From the NCBI GenBank assembly GCA_963920665.1, contig OY987266.1, forward strand, positions 25,160,248-25,224,247: DNA of 64,000 bases, written 5' to 3'. This DNA comes from Straminergon stramineum. Lineage: Eukaryota > Streptophyta > Bryopsida > Hypnales > Calliergonaceae. Both the position numbers and the translations under genes were made by a program. The notes beneath the pieces were generated by a model. The model saw only the letters and a list, made by a program, of their open reading frames with translations, was not told the DNA's origin and searched no databases. Below are positions 51,089-62,070 of this stretch, piece by piece. Each line of letters opens with the position of its first letter. Position 1 is the stretch's first letter.

Positions 51089-51099
51089 TTAAGGGTTAA

Positions 51100-52597
51100 T
51101 AAAGGTATGTTTGCACTTGGTGTTAAAGAGTGTTACTACTGAGGGTCTGAAGAACAAGTTTAGACCTACTTTTGAACCAGATTCACATTGCTAACAACAT
51201 CACCCCCAACACCAAGCTTCAACATACTCTTGGACAAGGAGTCCCAAACTCCCAAGTGATAATCAAACAATCTTCCAATGAATTGCATTCAGTTGGGCCT
51301 TTGTGCAATCAGACCAGCAATCAAGCCACCGGCTTCATCAGCAGTTGCAGTTCAACACATCCAACATTGCATCAAATTTGTCCCTCACTGCTCAAAGTCC
51401 CATATACTACAGTACAGAAGGTCTCCACTATGGCTTGAGCCTCCAATGGCTGCAAGCCACCTGGAACTCTGGACCACGACAAATTTCCTAAAAAAGTGGG
51501 GTCATTTCCATGGATTTTCTTTCTTGAGCATGATTTGCCATGGCACTTTCAATTTTTTTTGTCTTCTAACTTGCTTTCAATGGCCTTTGTTTCAGGAGGT
51601 TGTCCAACTTTCAAATCCAGATTTGATTGTGTCTATTCTAAGAGTTTTTTTGATGCCGGCTTCCCATGACAGTAATCACAAGTTCTAATTTTACACCAAA
51701 CAAAAGATAGTAATATATTGAGTGAGTTGTTTAGAATGTTTCATTGAAGATACCCTAATGGGTTTAGTTACTAGAATTCTTTACAAAAATATTCATGAGG
51801 TTCAAAATAATATGTGTTGCCCAAGCTTCTTTTTGTTTCAAAAGAATTGCTCAAAATATTCATTGTCATTGCTTAGGGGCATGCAAAATTTTCAGCAATT
51901 GCCACTACACTTCACTTCTATATTATACTACAATTTTTCATAAATCGCATGGGCTGTGTTTAGCCAACCAAATACGTTGGAATGGTTTTCAAGCAATAAT
52001 GTATACCCTGGAAATTGGATAAAGGAAAGTCAATCATCATTTGTAAGATATCTGCATTTCAATCCATGCATTGTCCATTTTCTGCAGCGTCAATGTGGGT
52101 AGGGTTAACTCTTAAATGACATTCCCGTGCCTAGCAGGCAGCCGAAGGGAGAGTCAAAAATCTCCTTGAAGCAAGGCATGGATCTTCTTGCTTGTCCAAA
52201 ATTTCTTTGGTTAGTGCATGCAAAGTGAACACTGAATAGTGCTTTGACTTTGCATCCTAAATGTAGTATTTGACAAGTCATGTTCACTGTAGAAGTGTGT
52301 AAAGTAGGCTGGAACAATCCAAAAATGCAAAAAAAACACTTCTTTGTCCACGATTCTCTCAAAACCAAGCCTGAGAGGCTTCCTTTGTCCTTAAGCATCA
52401 AGAGTAGAGAGTATCCACAAGATTAAACATCCTTACAAATTTGCTTTGAATAAGTTCAAAAGATATTAATTCAAATTTTTATCAATAATATTGTTTCTAT
52501 ATTTGGCATTTGAATTTTTATGATTGGTCAAAATTGTAATTCCAATTGATTTGTGAAAAAAGGTTTAAAATTTAACAATGAGAACATCAACACTTTC
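51100..52597. other. Unassigned intergenic DNA
   Basis: 51,170-51,500 is somewhat GC-richer with overlapping open frames but no recognisable domain. TTAACTCTTAAATGAC at about 52,106 resembles a TTAA element end without a partner. No RNA gene seen. Confidence 0.45.
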
Positions 52598-52601
52598 TTA
52601 A

Positions 52602-52861
52602 CCTCTAAAGGACTGAGGGGGATTTTCACAGAGACATTGTCAAAAACTGTAGTTTAAGGTGTGTTATTCAAAAATGAAAATTGAAACTTCTTATTGAAAC
52701 TTCAGCCATATAAAACTGAAGTAAAGTACTTTCCCAAAGTGTGGATAGAATTTCAGCCCATTTGACAATGCCGATTGAAAGATTGTAACGTTTAAAGTGA
52801 GAAAAAAAACTTTTTTTCATCACTGTGAAACATGGTCAGCAAAGTTCAGGCCCTTTCAGAG
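52602..52861. mobile_element. Possible short TTAA element (about 260 bp)
   Basis: TTAA (52,598-52,601) followed by CCTCTAAAGGACTGAGGGGG; the inverse-like right end is GGCCCTTTCAGAG. The right TTAA is not preserved, so the boundary is approximate. The interior shares the GATTGAAAGATT word with family E. Confidence 0.45.
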
Positions 52862-54060
52862 TAGAATTTTGCTGTACACCAAGATGAGAATTTTGACCAT
52901 TCATAAGTACATGATGTTAGGTTCACGCTTGAAAAAATTTAGAAGCATTTGAAATGTCTAGCTTACACTAAATCACCGTGCAATGCAAAGAGGTTATGTG
53001 AGTTGACAATACAATGGTCATTTTCTGATGATTTCTTGTGCAATGAGGAAATTTTGAATTTGAAATCCAAACAGTGAAAAGTTAGAGACAAACATTTGGA
53101 ATATGTGGGAAAGATTTGAAGAATTTTGGACTTCACAAATTGCAAGATAATAGGACTTGAAGTTAGAAGAAAATGTTTTTTCTTGAAACTACCCCAACAT
53201 AGCTAATAAAGTTTGACTTCTCTTAGAATGTGATCAAAAGACTAATTTTAATTTATTTTTTTAAATTTTAAAAAAAAAATTTAATTTTTATTCGGGGGGG
53301 GGGGCAATTGTATGCCATATTTTATTAGTTATATGCATGCCAAAATTCAAAAGTTTATGAGCTTTTTTGCAAAAGATTCTCAAAAGGTTCTTGAACTACC
53401 CAAGCTGCCCTAAAAAATTGAAGGTAGCATAACTTTTGATCTAAGCACCCAATCAAAGAAAAAATTAGTTTTCACCAAAGAAGCATGTTTTCACAATGTT
53501 TCTATATTTCAAGAACATTTGACCAAAAACAAATTCGTAGGAGGGTAAAAACATGCTAATAGGAGCCAACTTGGTCATAATGATTGCTTTTTTTGGTTGA
53601 AAATTGAAATATCAAAATTGTAAGTTCTCCTAAAAAAATATAATACTATATTCAAACAATATACATATATCTTGTTTATAAATATGATAGTACTCTAGAA
53701 TGTTTTATAAATGGAACGAGTACAAAATACCATGTATAACTAGTGTAACTAGTCCTTTTTGGACCTTACATGCTTTAGAATTAAATCAGTTTTATATCAT
53801 TATGGATGAGATTTAGAGGTTGACATTGTCCTTGCCATTAAAGCAAAATAGTCAATACTTCAAATTTTGTTTTTCAACTCTTCTATGATGTACATGGTAT
53901 AAGTTATACAAGATTTTCAAAATCCTAAGCATTGTCAAATAAGCAACTAAGCACCATTTAAGGAGATTGACTAACGTCTATTGGTGGCTCTTGTTAGCAT
54001 GCTTCAAAACAGGAACCTACCCTAGATTTCTTGCATACCTTGAATGGACACTTGGTACTT
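52862..54060. other. Gene-free AT-rich stretch with G11 tract
   Basis: No gene. A run of 11 G lies at 53,294-53,304 in otherwise very AT-rich DNA. Confidence 0.5.
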
Positions 54061-54595
54061 TAGGGGTAAAACCAGTAAAGTTCTTTCATGTTTAGAGGCC
54101 CAAAACTCCTTGAAAACTCTAGTCTTCAAAGCAAAGTTAAAATCTTTATTTTTTAACAAATCCAACTATAGAATCATTTACTTCATTTGTTAGACTACAC
54201 CCTCCTAAAATTTCAAAGTAAGGAACTTTACCAATTGCAAGATCATGATGCTTGGATTTCAAAAAGTAGTTTCAAATCTTCCCAAAATGGTTAGATTTCA
54301 TCTTTCAAACTTTTTACACAAAAATGTGTAGATCCTACAACTTGCAACTCTTCATAATATGTGGAAGAGGAAATAAGTTGGAAATACATATAAAAAATAT
54401 TATTAAAAAATATTTTATACTTGTGCTTGAAAAAAATAGTAACTAGAAGGAAATAGAAAGTGATTGCCGGAAATACTAAATTGTTAAGAATTTAGTTGTG
54501 GAATTGAAAAATGGATATTCCAAAGGTTGTGATGTTGAAGTAAACAATCTACATCTTATGATTTTATTTTTTTCCAAAAACATTAAAAATTTAGT
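54061..54595 (-). mobile_element. Family D fragment, inverted (D2)
   Basis: Reverse-orientation relative of parts of D1 (48,840-48,990 and 46,735-46,770 plus intervening blocks). It ends where the next TTAA element begins. Confidence 0.55.
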
Positions 54596-54599
54596 TTAA

Positions 54600-55550
54600 C
54601 CCCTAAAGGACCAAACAATGTTTTTTGGCAACATAGTGATTTTAGGCAACTCACTACGAATGGAATTTTATTTTTTTTCTTTGAAATTTTCACATAACAT
54701 GTGCCCAAGGAGTAGCTTATAGACCCAAAAATTTTCATAACTTTTGAATACATGGTTAAAAAGCTATTGTATGATATGTTGTTTTCATTGTTTAGTGGGC
54801 AGCCTGGGCAACAAAAAAAACTTCTTCAAAAATCACTTTTTCTAAAAGTAAAAATTTGAAATTTATTTTCCTGATATATATATATATATATACATGGAAA
54901 GCTTTGAATCATTCCATTTTGATTTATGAAATGAAAGTTATGAAAAGTTTTAGTTGTAGGTAGTTTGTGGGAAGTAATGGAATCTCTACTTTGAAATAAA
55001 CTTTGAAGACCTTTATTTAACTCAATTTCTAATATTTTTGGAAAAAAATAAAAACTTAAGGTGTAGATTGTTTATTTCAATAGTTTAGCCATTGGGATTT
55101 GAATTTTTCAATTCCATAAATAAATTATTAACAATTTAGTATTTTGAATCATTCTCTACTTCTTTCAATTTACTATTTTTTCCCTATATGTTGTACAATT
55201 CCAAATGATCTAAAATTTTTCAAGCATATAGCCAACATGACTTGGAGAATGAATCCAAAGAGTCACAACCATTTTGGACATTTTTTCATAATGATTTGAC
55301 CTTGTGAAGTGCAGCTGCATGGATTTTCGAAGGGCCAAAAAATGGCTTTTTGTCACTTCAAATGCTAATATCTTGCAATCCAAATGGTGGAAATTTCAGA
55401 ATTTGTTTTTGCATCTTCCCAACTAGCGTACTACAAGATTCTATGGTTACATTTGTCCAAAATTGTATTTTTTCTAAAATTTGATACTTGTACTAGAGAT
55501 GATAGTTTTGGAGCATTTTTGGTGAAAACATAGTCAAGTACCTTTAGGGG
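54600..55550 (+). mobile_element. TTAA element family D, copy D3 (951 bp)
   Basis: TTAA at 54,596-54,599 and 55,551-55,554; ends CCCCTAAAGGACCAAACAAT and, reversed, CCCCTAAAGGTACTTGAC. A (TA)n microsatellite lies at about 54,875-54,891. No transposase frame. Confidence 0.78.
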
Positions 55551-55554
55551 TTAA

Positions 55555-55940
55555 TAAAGGACTTCAAAGTTTATTTTTATAATTGAGATTCCATAACTAC
55601 CTGTACACCAAAACTCATAAATTTCATCTCATTAATCAAAGTAGAATGATTCAAAGTTTTCTACATATATATAAATCTAAGAAACCAATTTCAATTTTTT
55701 ATTTCTTATAAACATGATTTTTTCCAAATTATCCTTGCTACTCTTGCTCCAAAAGAAACTACACATCACACAATAACTCTTTAAACATTTCATCAAAAGT
55801 TATGAAACTTGTTGTGCCTTAAAATCTACTCCTCCCCTACATGATGCATGAAAATTTCAAAGAAAAAATTGAAAATCCCTTCATAAATGGATGATAAAAA
55901 ATAGTGTGTTGCCAAAAATTGCTACTTGGTCCTGGAGGGG
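55555..55940 (-). mobile_element. Family D part, inverted (D4)
   Basis: Reverse-orientation relative of the D3 5' region, ending GCTACTTGGTCCTGGAGGGG then TTGA (decayed TTAA, 55,941-55,944). It shares the TTAA at 55,551 with D3, so the two are joined back to back. Confidence 0.6.
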
Positions 55941-56174
55941 TTGAATAGTAAACTTTACTACACCTTGCAAACACTATTCAATTTTATTTTATTTCCTTAT
56001 TATTCACTTTTTCAGTTAGCAATTTGAGTTTTGAATGTAAAAGATAAAGATAAACCAATCTAGTTTACATGGAAAAAATAAATCTTTGAAAAAAGAAGGT
56101 TTTTTTCTGCCCAAAATTGTTGCCCAAAGTCTTGCATTGGCCAAAAATTGGTTGTGTGGGATTTTAGGGGTTAA

Positions 56175-56414
56175 CCCTATAGAATTGGAGCACATTTCAA
56201 GTTGAAATTGCCAAAAATTTCCACTTCTATGGCAATGAGAAAAAAGGGAAACAAATTATATTTCTAAGATTCAACCTTACAAATTTTACTAGACTACTAA
56301 GGAAATGCATAGAAATTTTTTCATAAGCTTTAACCACATGGATTGAAAGATTATAGCACTTGAAGCTAGAATAAAAAGTGTTTTTTTTACCTTGCTCGAC
56401 AAGGTCAACATTCT
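56175..56414 (-). mobile_element. Family E partial element (E3), inverted
   Basis: TTAA at 56,171-56,174 then CCCTATAGAATTGGAGCACA, matching the reverse of the E1 right part through GATTGAAAGATTATAGCA. The rest of family E is missing at 56,414. Confidence 0.6.
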
Positions 56415-56418
56415 TTAA

Positions 56419-57415
56419 TCCTGAAAGGACCGGGGTGACATAGCTCTTGTTTCATTGACTAGCTTTTGTAAGAAGCATAATTCTTCATTCGTGTGGAATA
56501 ATTTTGATGATCATTGCCGTTAAAATGAAAGAAGACTTATAGAGTTTTTATATGAAAAAAGATTGACAAAATTGCACAATTTTTGAGAAAATGACACTAT
56601 TGATAAGATTGATGAAAGATGTTTGGTTAGATAGTACTTGTACATATATTGAAATTAGAATACTTAAATTAGAATGCTCAAAAGTGGTCTAAAAATTTTA
56701 ATTTTTAGCATGTGTACATATCATCATGATTTTGATGTGTAACTTTATTCGATCATTTGGAGGTGTGTAAAAGAAGATATGAAGATTTAAAGTCACAACC
56801 TAAAAAGCCTTCTCCATTCTCTAAAAATTCACCGATAATTGCACAATCAATCATTTTTTGATTAGATTGTACTAACAAATTCAACTTGAAATATCATCTA
56901 AGATCTCTTTGCTATTCATGGACTGTTAGTGAGGTTCACATTTCAATTTTTTGGCAAATGTAGTTGCAAAAGCCACATAGTGGCCTTATATTCCTTTACC
57001 TAAAAACTTTGAGGAAAAGTTTTCTTACATCACTTTGTACAACATAGTTCATCTTTGATATTTTTCTAGAAAAATATATGTGTCTTGTAACTTGTTTAAG
57101 TTGGTAAATTGTTTAGAAAATTTGTTTAAAATCTTTTTAAAAAATTCAAGAAAAACATCCTTTAATACTAAAAAAGATCTTCTCGATGCTTAACTTACAC
57201 ATGTTAAGATCCAAAAGACTAAATTGAACATAACTTTGTAATAATTAATCCAAGCTCTATGAAACTTCTCTTACATTCAAGACAATCCTTGTTTGCATCA
57301 TTGCACAAAATTCCAACTGTAGGATCGAAAAATTGAGATCACAATTGCTTACCCAAAATTTATGAAAGCCCCCTCCCCCCCCCCCCCCCCAAACACCCCC
57401 ATATTCATTTAGAGG
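56419..57415. mobile_element. TTAA element with GGGGTG-type ends (997 bp)
   Basis: TTAA at 56,415-56,418 and 57,416-57,419. The left end is TCCTGAAAGGACCGGGGTG and the right end, reversed, CCTCTAAATGAATATGGGGG. It contains a long C tract (5 C, T, 16 C) at 57,369-57,390. No ORF. Confidence 0.6.
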
Positions 57416-57631
57416 TTAAAAAAATATCAATTTGGTTTCTTTTCATGTTGCATGTTGTCCCCTATTTTAAGTTCATCAAGAGAATTTGTTTCCCAAGGTC
57501 TAGTGAAAAAATGGTAACTCCTTAGAAAATTCTCACAAAATTCTCCAAATAAATTCTTGAAATAGCACCATTAGAATTGGCATCATGGGGAACTACCAAA
57601 AATCCTTATAGAAAACATTCTAGTAATTTAA

Positions 57632-58206
57632 CCCTTTAGTGCCCGGTTGACCAGTTTTTGGTCGATTTTGGGACTTTTTGTTTGCTACTATTCACAAAAC
57701 ATTTGATTTCAAAAAACCTAGGGAGCAAAGCAATTAGAGTATCTTCATGTGCTTCAAACAAAACCAATTTCAAGATAGTGCGTGCAAAAACGCATTAGCT
57801 ATGCTTATCCAAACTTAGATGTCTTGAGCCTTCACAAGTGAAATATCATAAAGAAATACATATTTCATGTAAGGAATGACTATTTATATGTGTGAAAAAA
57901 CTAGCTACAAGGTTTTTGATTGATTTTTGGAGCATTTATTAAAAATTTATACCCAATTGTGGCAAATCATATGTAACACTGGTGTTGAAGGTTGTTTACA
58001 ATATATCAATCTTTGAAGATTATTTACAAGCATGTGCACCGTTCAATCACTTTTATTTTTTGTTTGGTTCAAGTATCTGTCCTATAGAACGAATTGATAG
58101 GATTAGATCTAGGATTTCATCCTTAAAGCAACCACAAAATTTCACTTTGTCAAAATTGTATTCAAAAATTGCACTCACCCCCAAATCAACCACGGTCATT
58201 AAAGGG
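57632..58206 (+). mobile_element. TTAA element family F (575 bp)
   Basis: TTAA at 57,628-57,631 and 58,207-58,210; termini CCCTTTAGTGCCCGGTTGAC and, reversed, CCCTTTAATGACCGTGGTTG. The CCCTTT start after TTAA is the form best known from animal piggyBac-like elements. An open frame in the right half shows no transposase motif. Confidence 0.85.
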
Positions 58207-58210
58207 TTAA

Positions 58211-59862
58211 ACCTTACAAACATGTTGAAAAAGCTCAAGTCTTCACGAATTCTTGATGTCAAGGGGACCATTTAAGTCATTCTCACACAAAGAATGATGT
58301 GTAAGATATCATACTGTCTATTCTTGCTAGTAACAGGAACCCAGTAAGTTATCTCTTGTCTTTTTGTAATTTGTGAAAGAGAGGATTGAATCCGTTTCAT
58401 TTGTGTCAAAAAATAAAAGAGGATTGTATGTCCCTTCTTATGTACTCAGAATCATCTTATCTTACAACAGCCCCAGCTGAAGACGGCTTGGGAAGCCAAA
58501 GAGACCAAACTGGACAGACAAAACAAAAAATAAAACTGCAAGCGAGGCCATGGCCGGGAGCTGCGGTATTTACTTTGGGGATTCACAACCAATGATTGGG
58601 GAAGAACCGGCAGCTAGTTCAAAGTTAGCCGGTGGAATCGGTAAAAATTGGTTGCAATTCGAAAACATTGGCACAAAAAAACAGTAAAATATCTATTTTG
58701 AACGGAAATTAGAGAAAATAATCTAGACTCTATACTTGAAAACCCGGTTCAATTTGGGAATTACATGAAAATAGTTGGTAAAACTCAAAAAACTTCCCAA
58801 ACATTGTTCACAACTACCATTCGTGAGTATCGAAATCAAGCTAGTCAAAGTCAAAGATACTAAAGTGAAATCAAGCAAGTTACAAGAGGGGTGCCTAGTG
58901 GCATCAAGCCCTCTTCTAGCTACCATGATACATAATTGATTGTCAATGAACCTAATCCATTTTCCCTTGGAGATTAGGACAATCCTTCTTTGGACCCCAA
59001 GGAGTAAATTTAGTTAATTTGCAAAGAATGAGGCAAAGAATCATTGGCTAAATGGGAAGTTGAAACATTGGGGGATCCCACTTTGTGAGGGAACAAAAGG
59101 GACTCTAATAATGTTACATATGCTCACCTAGGTTTAACATATTGCAAGCAAATCCAAGATCAAGAACCTCAGTATGTATTGGATTCATAAGACAATGGTC
59201 AAATGGGGATATCAAATTTCCAACAATAGTACAAAGTGTCGGTTGCAGGTGTAGTCTTGGTTTGGAGTATACTTATCTTAGTGTTTGGGTTGGTGCAAAA
59301 AAGAATAAACAAACCTCTGCTTTATTAGTGAAAAAATAAAAATAAAACCAATCATAGTTAATAATGATTTTGATTTATGTGTCTAAGGACGAGATGGCTC
59401 TTGAATTAAATATTCACTTAGGGAATTTTAAGCTCTCTTCTTAAGAAGAAGAAGCTTTGCATCAACAAATTCTACAATACCTTAGTACTCAGCTATCAAG
59501 GTCAGTAAAACATAATTCTAAAAATATATGCCTAAATTTTGGAAATTTATTTTGCATAAAAATGTTTTTGTATGGAAAATCATAGAATATTGTAGAATAT
59601 TGATAAAAATATTTTTAGTTTTTTGGCATATTAAATGAATAGTTGATAGAGAATTGTTGAGCTTGATAGCCATAGGTAATACTATAAATGTCCCTATTTT
59701 CTTCATTTTTTTTTATGTTGCTCCCCCCATCATCAACTCCCTAACAAAAGAATTTGAAGACTTTGTATTTTAGTGTGAAGAACATTTTGAAATCTCTCCA
59801 CATTTTTACATGTCCAATATGATAGACAAGTGTTTTCACAATTTGCATTCAAAGTTTCATTG
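58211..59862. other. Gene-free, with one short exon-like frame
   Basis: A 45-codon ATG frame at 58,550-58,687 (Gly/Ala/Lys-containing, hydrophilic) lies in a small GC-richer island. It could be an exon remnant; no domain. The rest is AT-rich and unassigned. Confidence 0.4.
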
Positions 59863-59866
59863 TTAA

Positions 59867-60800
59867 GCCCTAAAGGACAATTGATAAGTTCCCATGGAAC
59901 TTTTTCAAGGCTTAGGTAAGTACATACGAAGTCATTTTTGAATGGATGGTAGTGAATTTTTTTACCAAAGATGCACACTTATATTGGCTCTATGAAAACA
60001 CGGTTGCTAGCATGTGAGTCTAGGATCTTGAGCTTAGGAGCCTAGGAGCCTAGGTTCCTAGGTTATTGGTACCTATATTATAGGTACATTCCACAATTAT
60101 AGGATGTTCATATTATAGGTGTCTATGTTGTAGGTACATATGTTATAAGTACCTTATGTGGTTACATGATGTTTATATTATAGGTGTCTATATTGTAAGT
60201 ATTTATGTTATAAGCACTTTCCATGGTTATAGGATGTTTATATAATAAGTACCTAATTATATTATGGGTGTCTATAGTTTAGATACCTATGTTATAGGCA
60301 CCTTCCATGGTTATAGGATGTTAAGATGTTTATATAATAAGTGCCTAATTATATTATGGGTGTCTATGTTTTAGATATCTATGTTGTAGGCACCTTCCAT
60401 AGTTATAGTATATTTATATTATAGGTATCTATGTTACAAGGGTGCTCATATTATAAGTATGTATACTATAAACACCTTCAATAGTTGTAGAATATCTACT
60501 TACACCTAGGTTCCAAGCTAATAGGCTCGAATTTCTAGACTCACATGCTAGCATTGTTGCTGTGAAAGTATGATTTTTTCTTGATTGGATGTTCAAAGTG
60601 AAAGTTAAAGGGCACGGAAGTTTATTGGTAGTTTGGGCAACATGCTAATAGAGAAGGCAAGAAATTATGCTAGCTATGGATTTTTTATTCATTTACTTCA
60701 ATGCTTTTATCTTGCAATCTATGAAGCCAAATGGGTTGAAATTTTTTCCACACATTTTCACTAGTGGTGTAGGAAATCTTGTGCAAATAAGGGGTGGAAA
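59867..60800 (+). mobile_element. Family E element (E2), split by another insertion
   Basis: TTAA at 59,863-59,866 then GCCCTAAAGGACAATTGATA, matching E1. Homology resumes after the 60,006-60,552 insertion and fades near 60,800; the right terminus is missing. Confidence 0.6.
60006..60552. mobile_element. TIR element filled with a minisatellite (547 bp)
   Basis: Termini GCTAGCATGTGAGTCTAG, inverted at the right end without mismatch over 18 bp; homology continues to CCTAGG-type words on both sides. The interior (about 60,075-60,500) is a degenerate tandem array built from TATTATAGGT, GTGTCTATGTT, CACCTTCCATGG and TTATAGGATGTTTAT words, with units of about 80-100 bp. It interrupts family E element E2. 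Target duplication unclear. Confidence 0.75.
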
Positions 60801-61910
60801 ATTAAAAGACATGAACTTGTGACACAAGCAAATTGCAAAGAAGAAACCCATTTTATTATAAAATTTGAAGTATATACTTAAATATATATTGATAAGATGA
60901 GATAGTGGCTCAAAATCTCCCTTTCTAAGACTTATAGTGTTAAAATTGATACACTCAATGTGGGAGATCCAAATTACTCATATCATGAAATTATGATGAA
61001 TCCTAAAATTTGTGAGGATGTTACAAAGTTAAATCAAGAGCATCTACTATTGGATTTTCATAGATGGCTTGCACAGACTTTTTGAATACTTGGTAGTGTC
61101 TAGTTCGTTTGATGTATAATACTTTTAAAGATAGTTTTTTGATCCATTTATTTGAATGTAAGAAAAACAAATTTATTCTAATATTCTCATCCAAATTTTC
61201 ATTCTATAAAAAATAAACATGTCATTTTCCAAAACAGATGTCTCATTTTTATTATTCAAGAAGAAATGATCAACACAAAGTTGGTATAATCTATAAATTC
61301 AACTGTAAATATTTTCCTCCATTAATGTTTTGAATACTAGATATGTTCATCTTATCTATTCCTTCATATGGTTAAAAAATGAAAGATTCAGCCACATTTA
61401 TGTGCAAAAAGAAGTGGATTGTCTCATTTATAATGAATGCTCTCAAAAAGTTGGTAGCCATCTCCAAGGGCAAAATATTGAAAAAAATACAAGAATATTT
61501 TTTGTTTTAAAAATATTCAAAATATGACCTATGTGAACACATGAGGTACTATTAGAAATCATTCAATGGCATACTAGTTTAGCATTAATCTCAATTTTTT
61601 TTACATCTTTACTGATATCTTTGCACATCAAATTACATCAAATTGATCATAAAGGAAAATTCTTTCACTAATATCAATTATCATATCAATATTATCAATA
61701 ACATTATTTTCTATATTGTTGGGCATCATTCTACATTTTAAGAATTATTTTCCACCGACCTCCCTACTGCCCTGAGGGTCTGATCACTCCTTTCGACTGA
61801 TGGGATTGGGTGAGGAATGAAAGCAAGAGGGGTTCAGTTGGTTAGTAAAATTGGAGGTTTGGTGCATATATGGAATCTTTGGTGATATTGAGTTTTGAAT
61901 TGGCTCCCAT
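60801..61910. other. Gene-free AT-rich stretch
   Basis: No gene, RNA or clear repeat recognised. Confidence 0.5.
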
Positions 61911-61911
61911 T

Positions 61912-62069
61912 AAGGTAAATTACCCCATTCCAGACCAAATGGGAGCAAGTCCATTGTGGGCTGAATTATACTTGTGGTGTACATTCAAGTTCTGAAATGT
62001 ACACCTCTAACATAATTTAGCCCACAATGGACTTGCCTCCATATGGTATGGAATGGGGTAGTTTACCTT
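61912..62069. mobile_element. Hairpin MITE, TA-flanked (about 158 bp)
   Basis: Left TAAGGTAAATTACCCCATTC and the inverse on the right; the arms pair for about 70 bp, including AAGTCCATTGTGGGCT/AGCCCACAATGGACTT, leaving a small loop around 61,990. The terminal TA on each side may be the target duplication. The transcript would fold into a long hairpin. Confidence 0.8.
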
Positions 62070-62070
62070 A

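Larger units (their letters stand above)
50418..51095 (-). mobile_element. TTAA element family A, copy A3, split by two nested insertions
   Basis: Outer TTAA at 50,414-50,417 and 51,096-51,099. The left terminus is interrupted after CCCTTAA by A2; the right terminus is interrupted at an internal TTAA by B2. Removing A2, B2 and one TTAA copy each leaves 222 bp, identical in length to A1. The restored left terminus matches the unsplit end at 2,948. This proves TTAA as target and duplicated site for both inserted elements. Confidence 0.9.

Noticed and set aside
52602..57415. A single 4.8-kb TTAA element with matching CCTCTAAA ends
   Set aside because: Each end has a closer partner (52,861 and 56,419), giving two shorter elements; the interior is a patchwork of other insertions without transposase.
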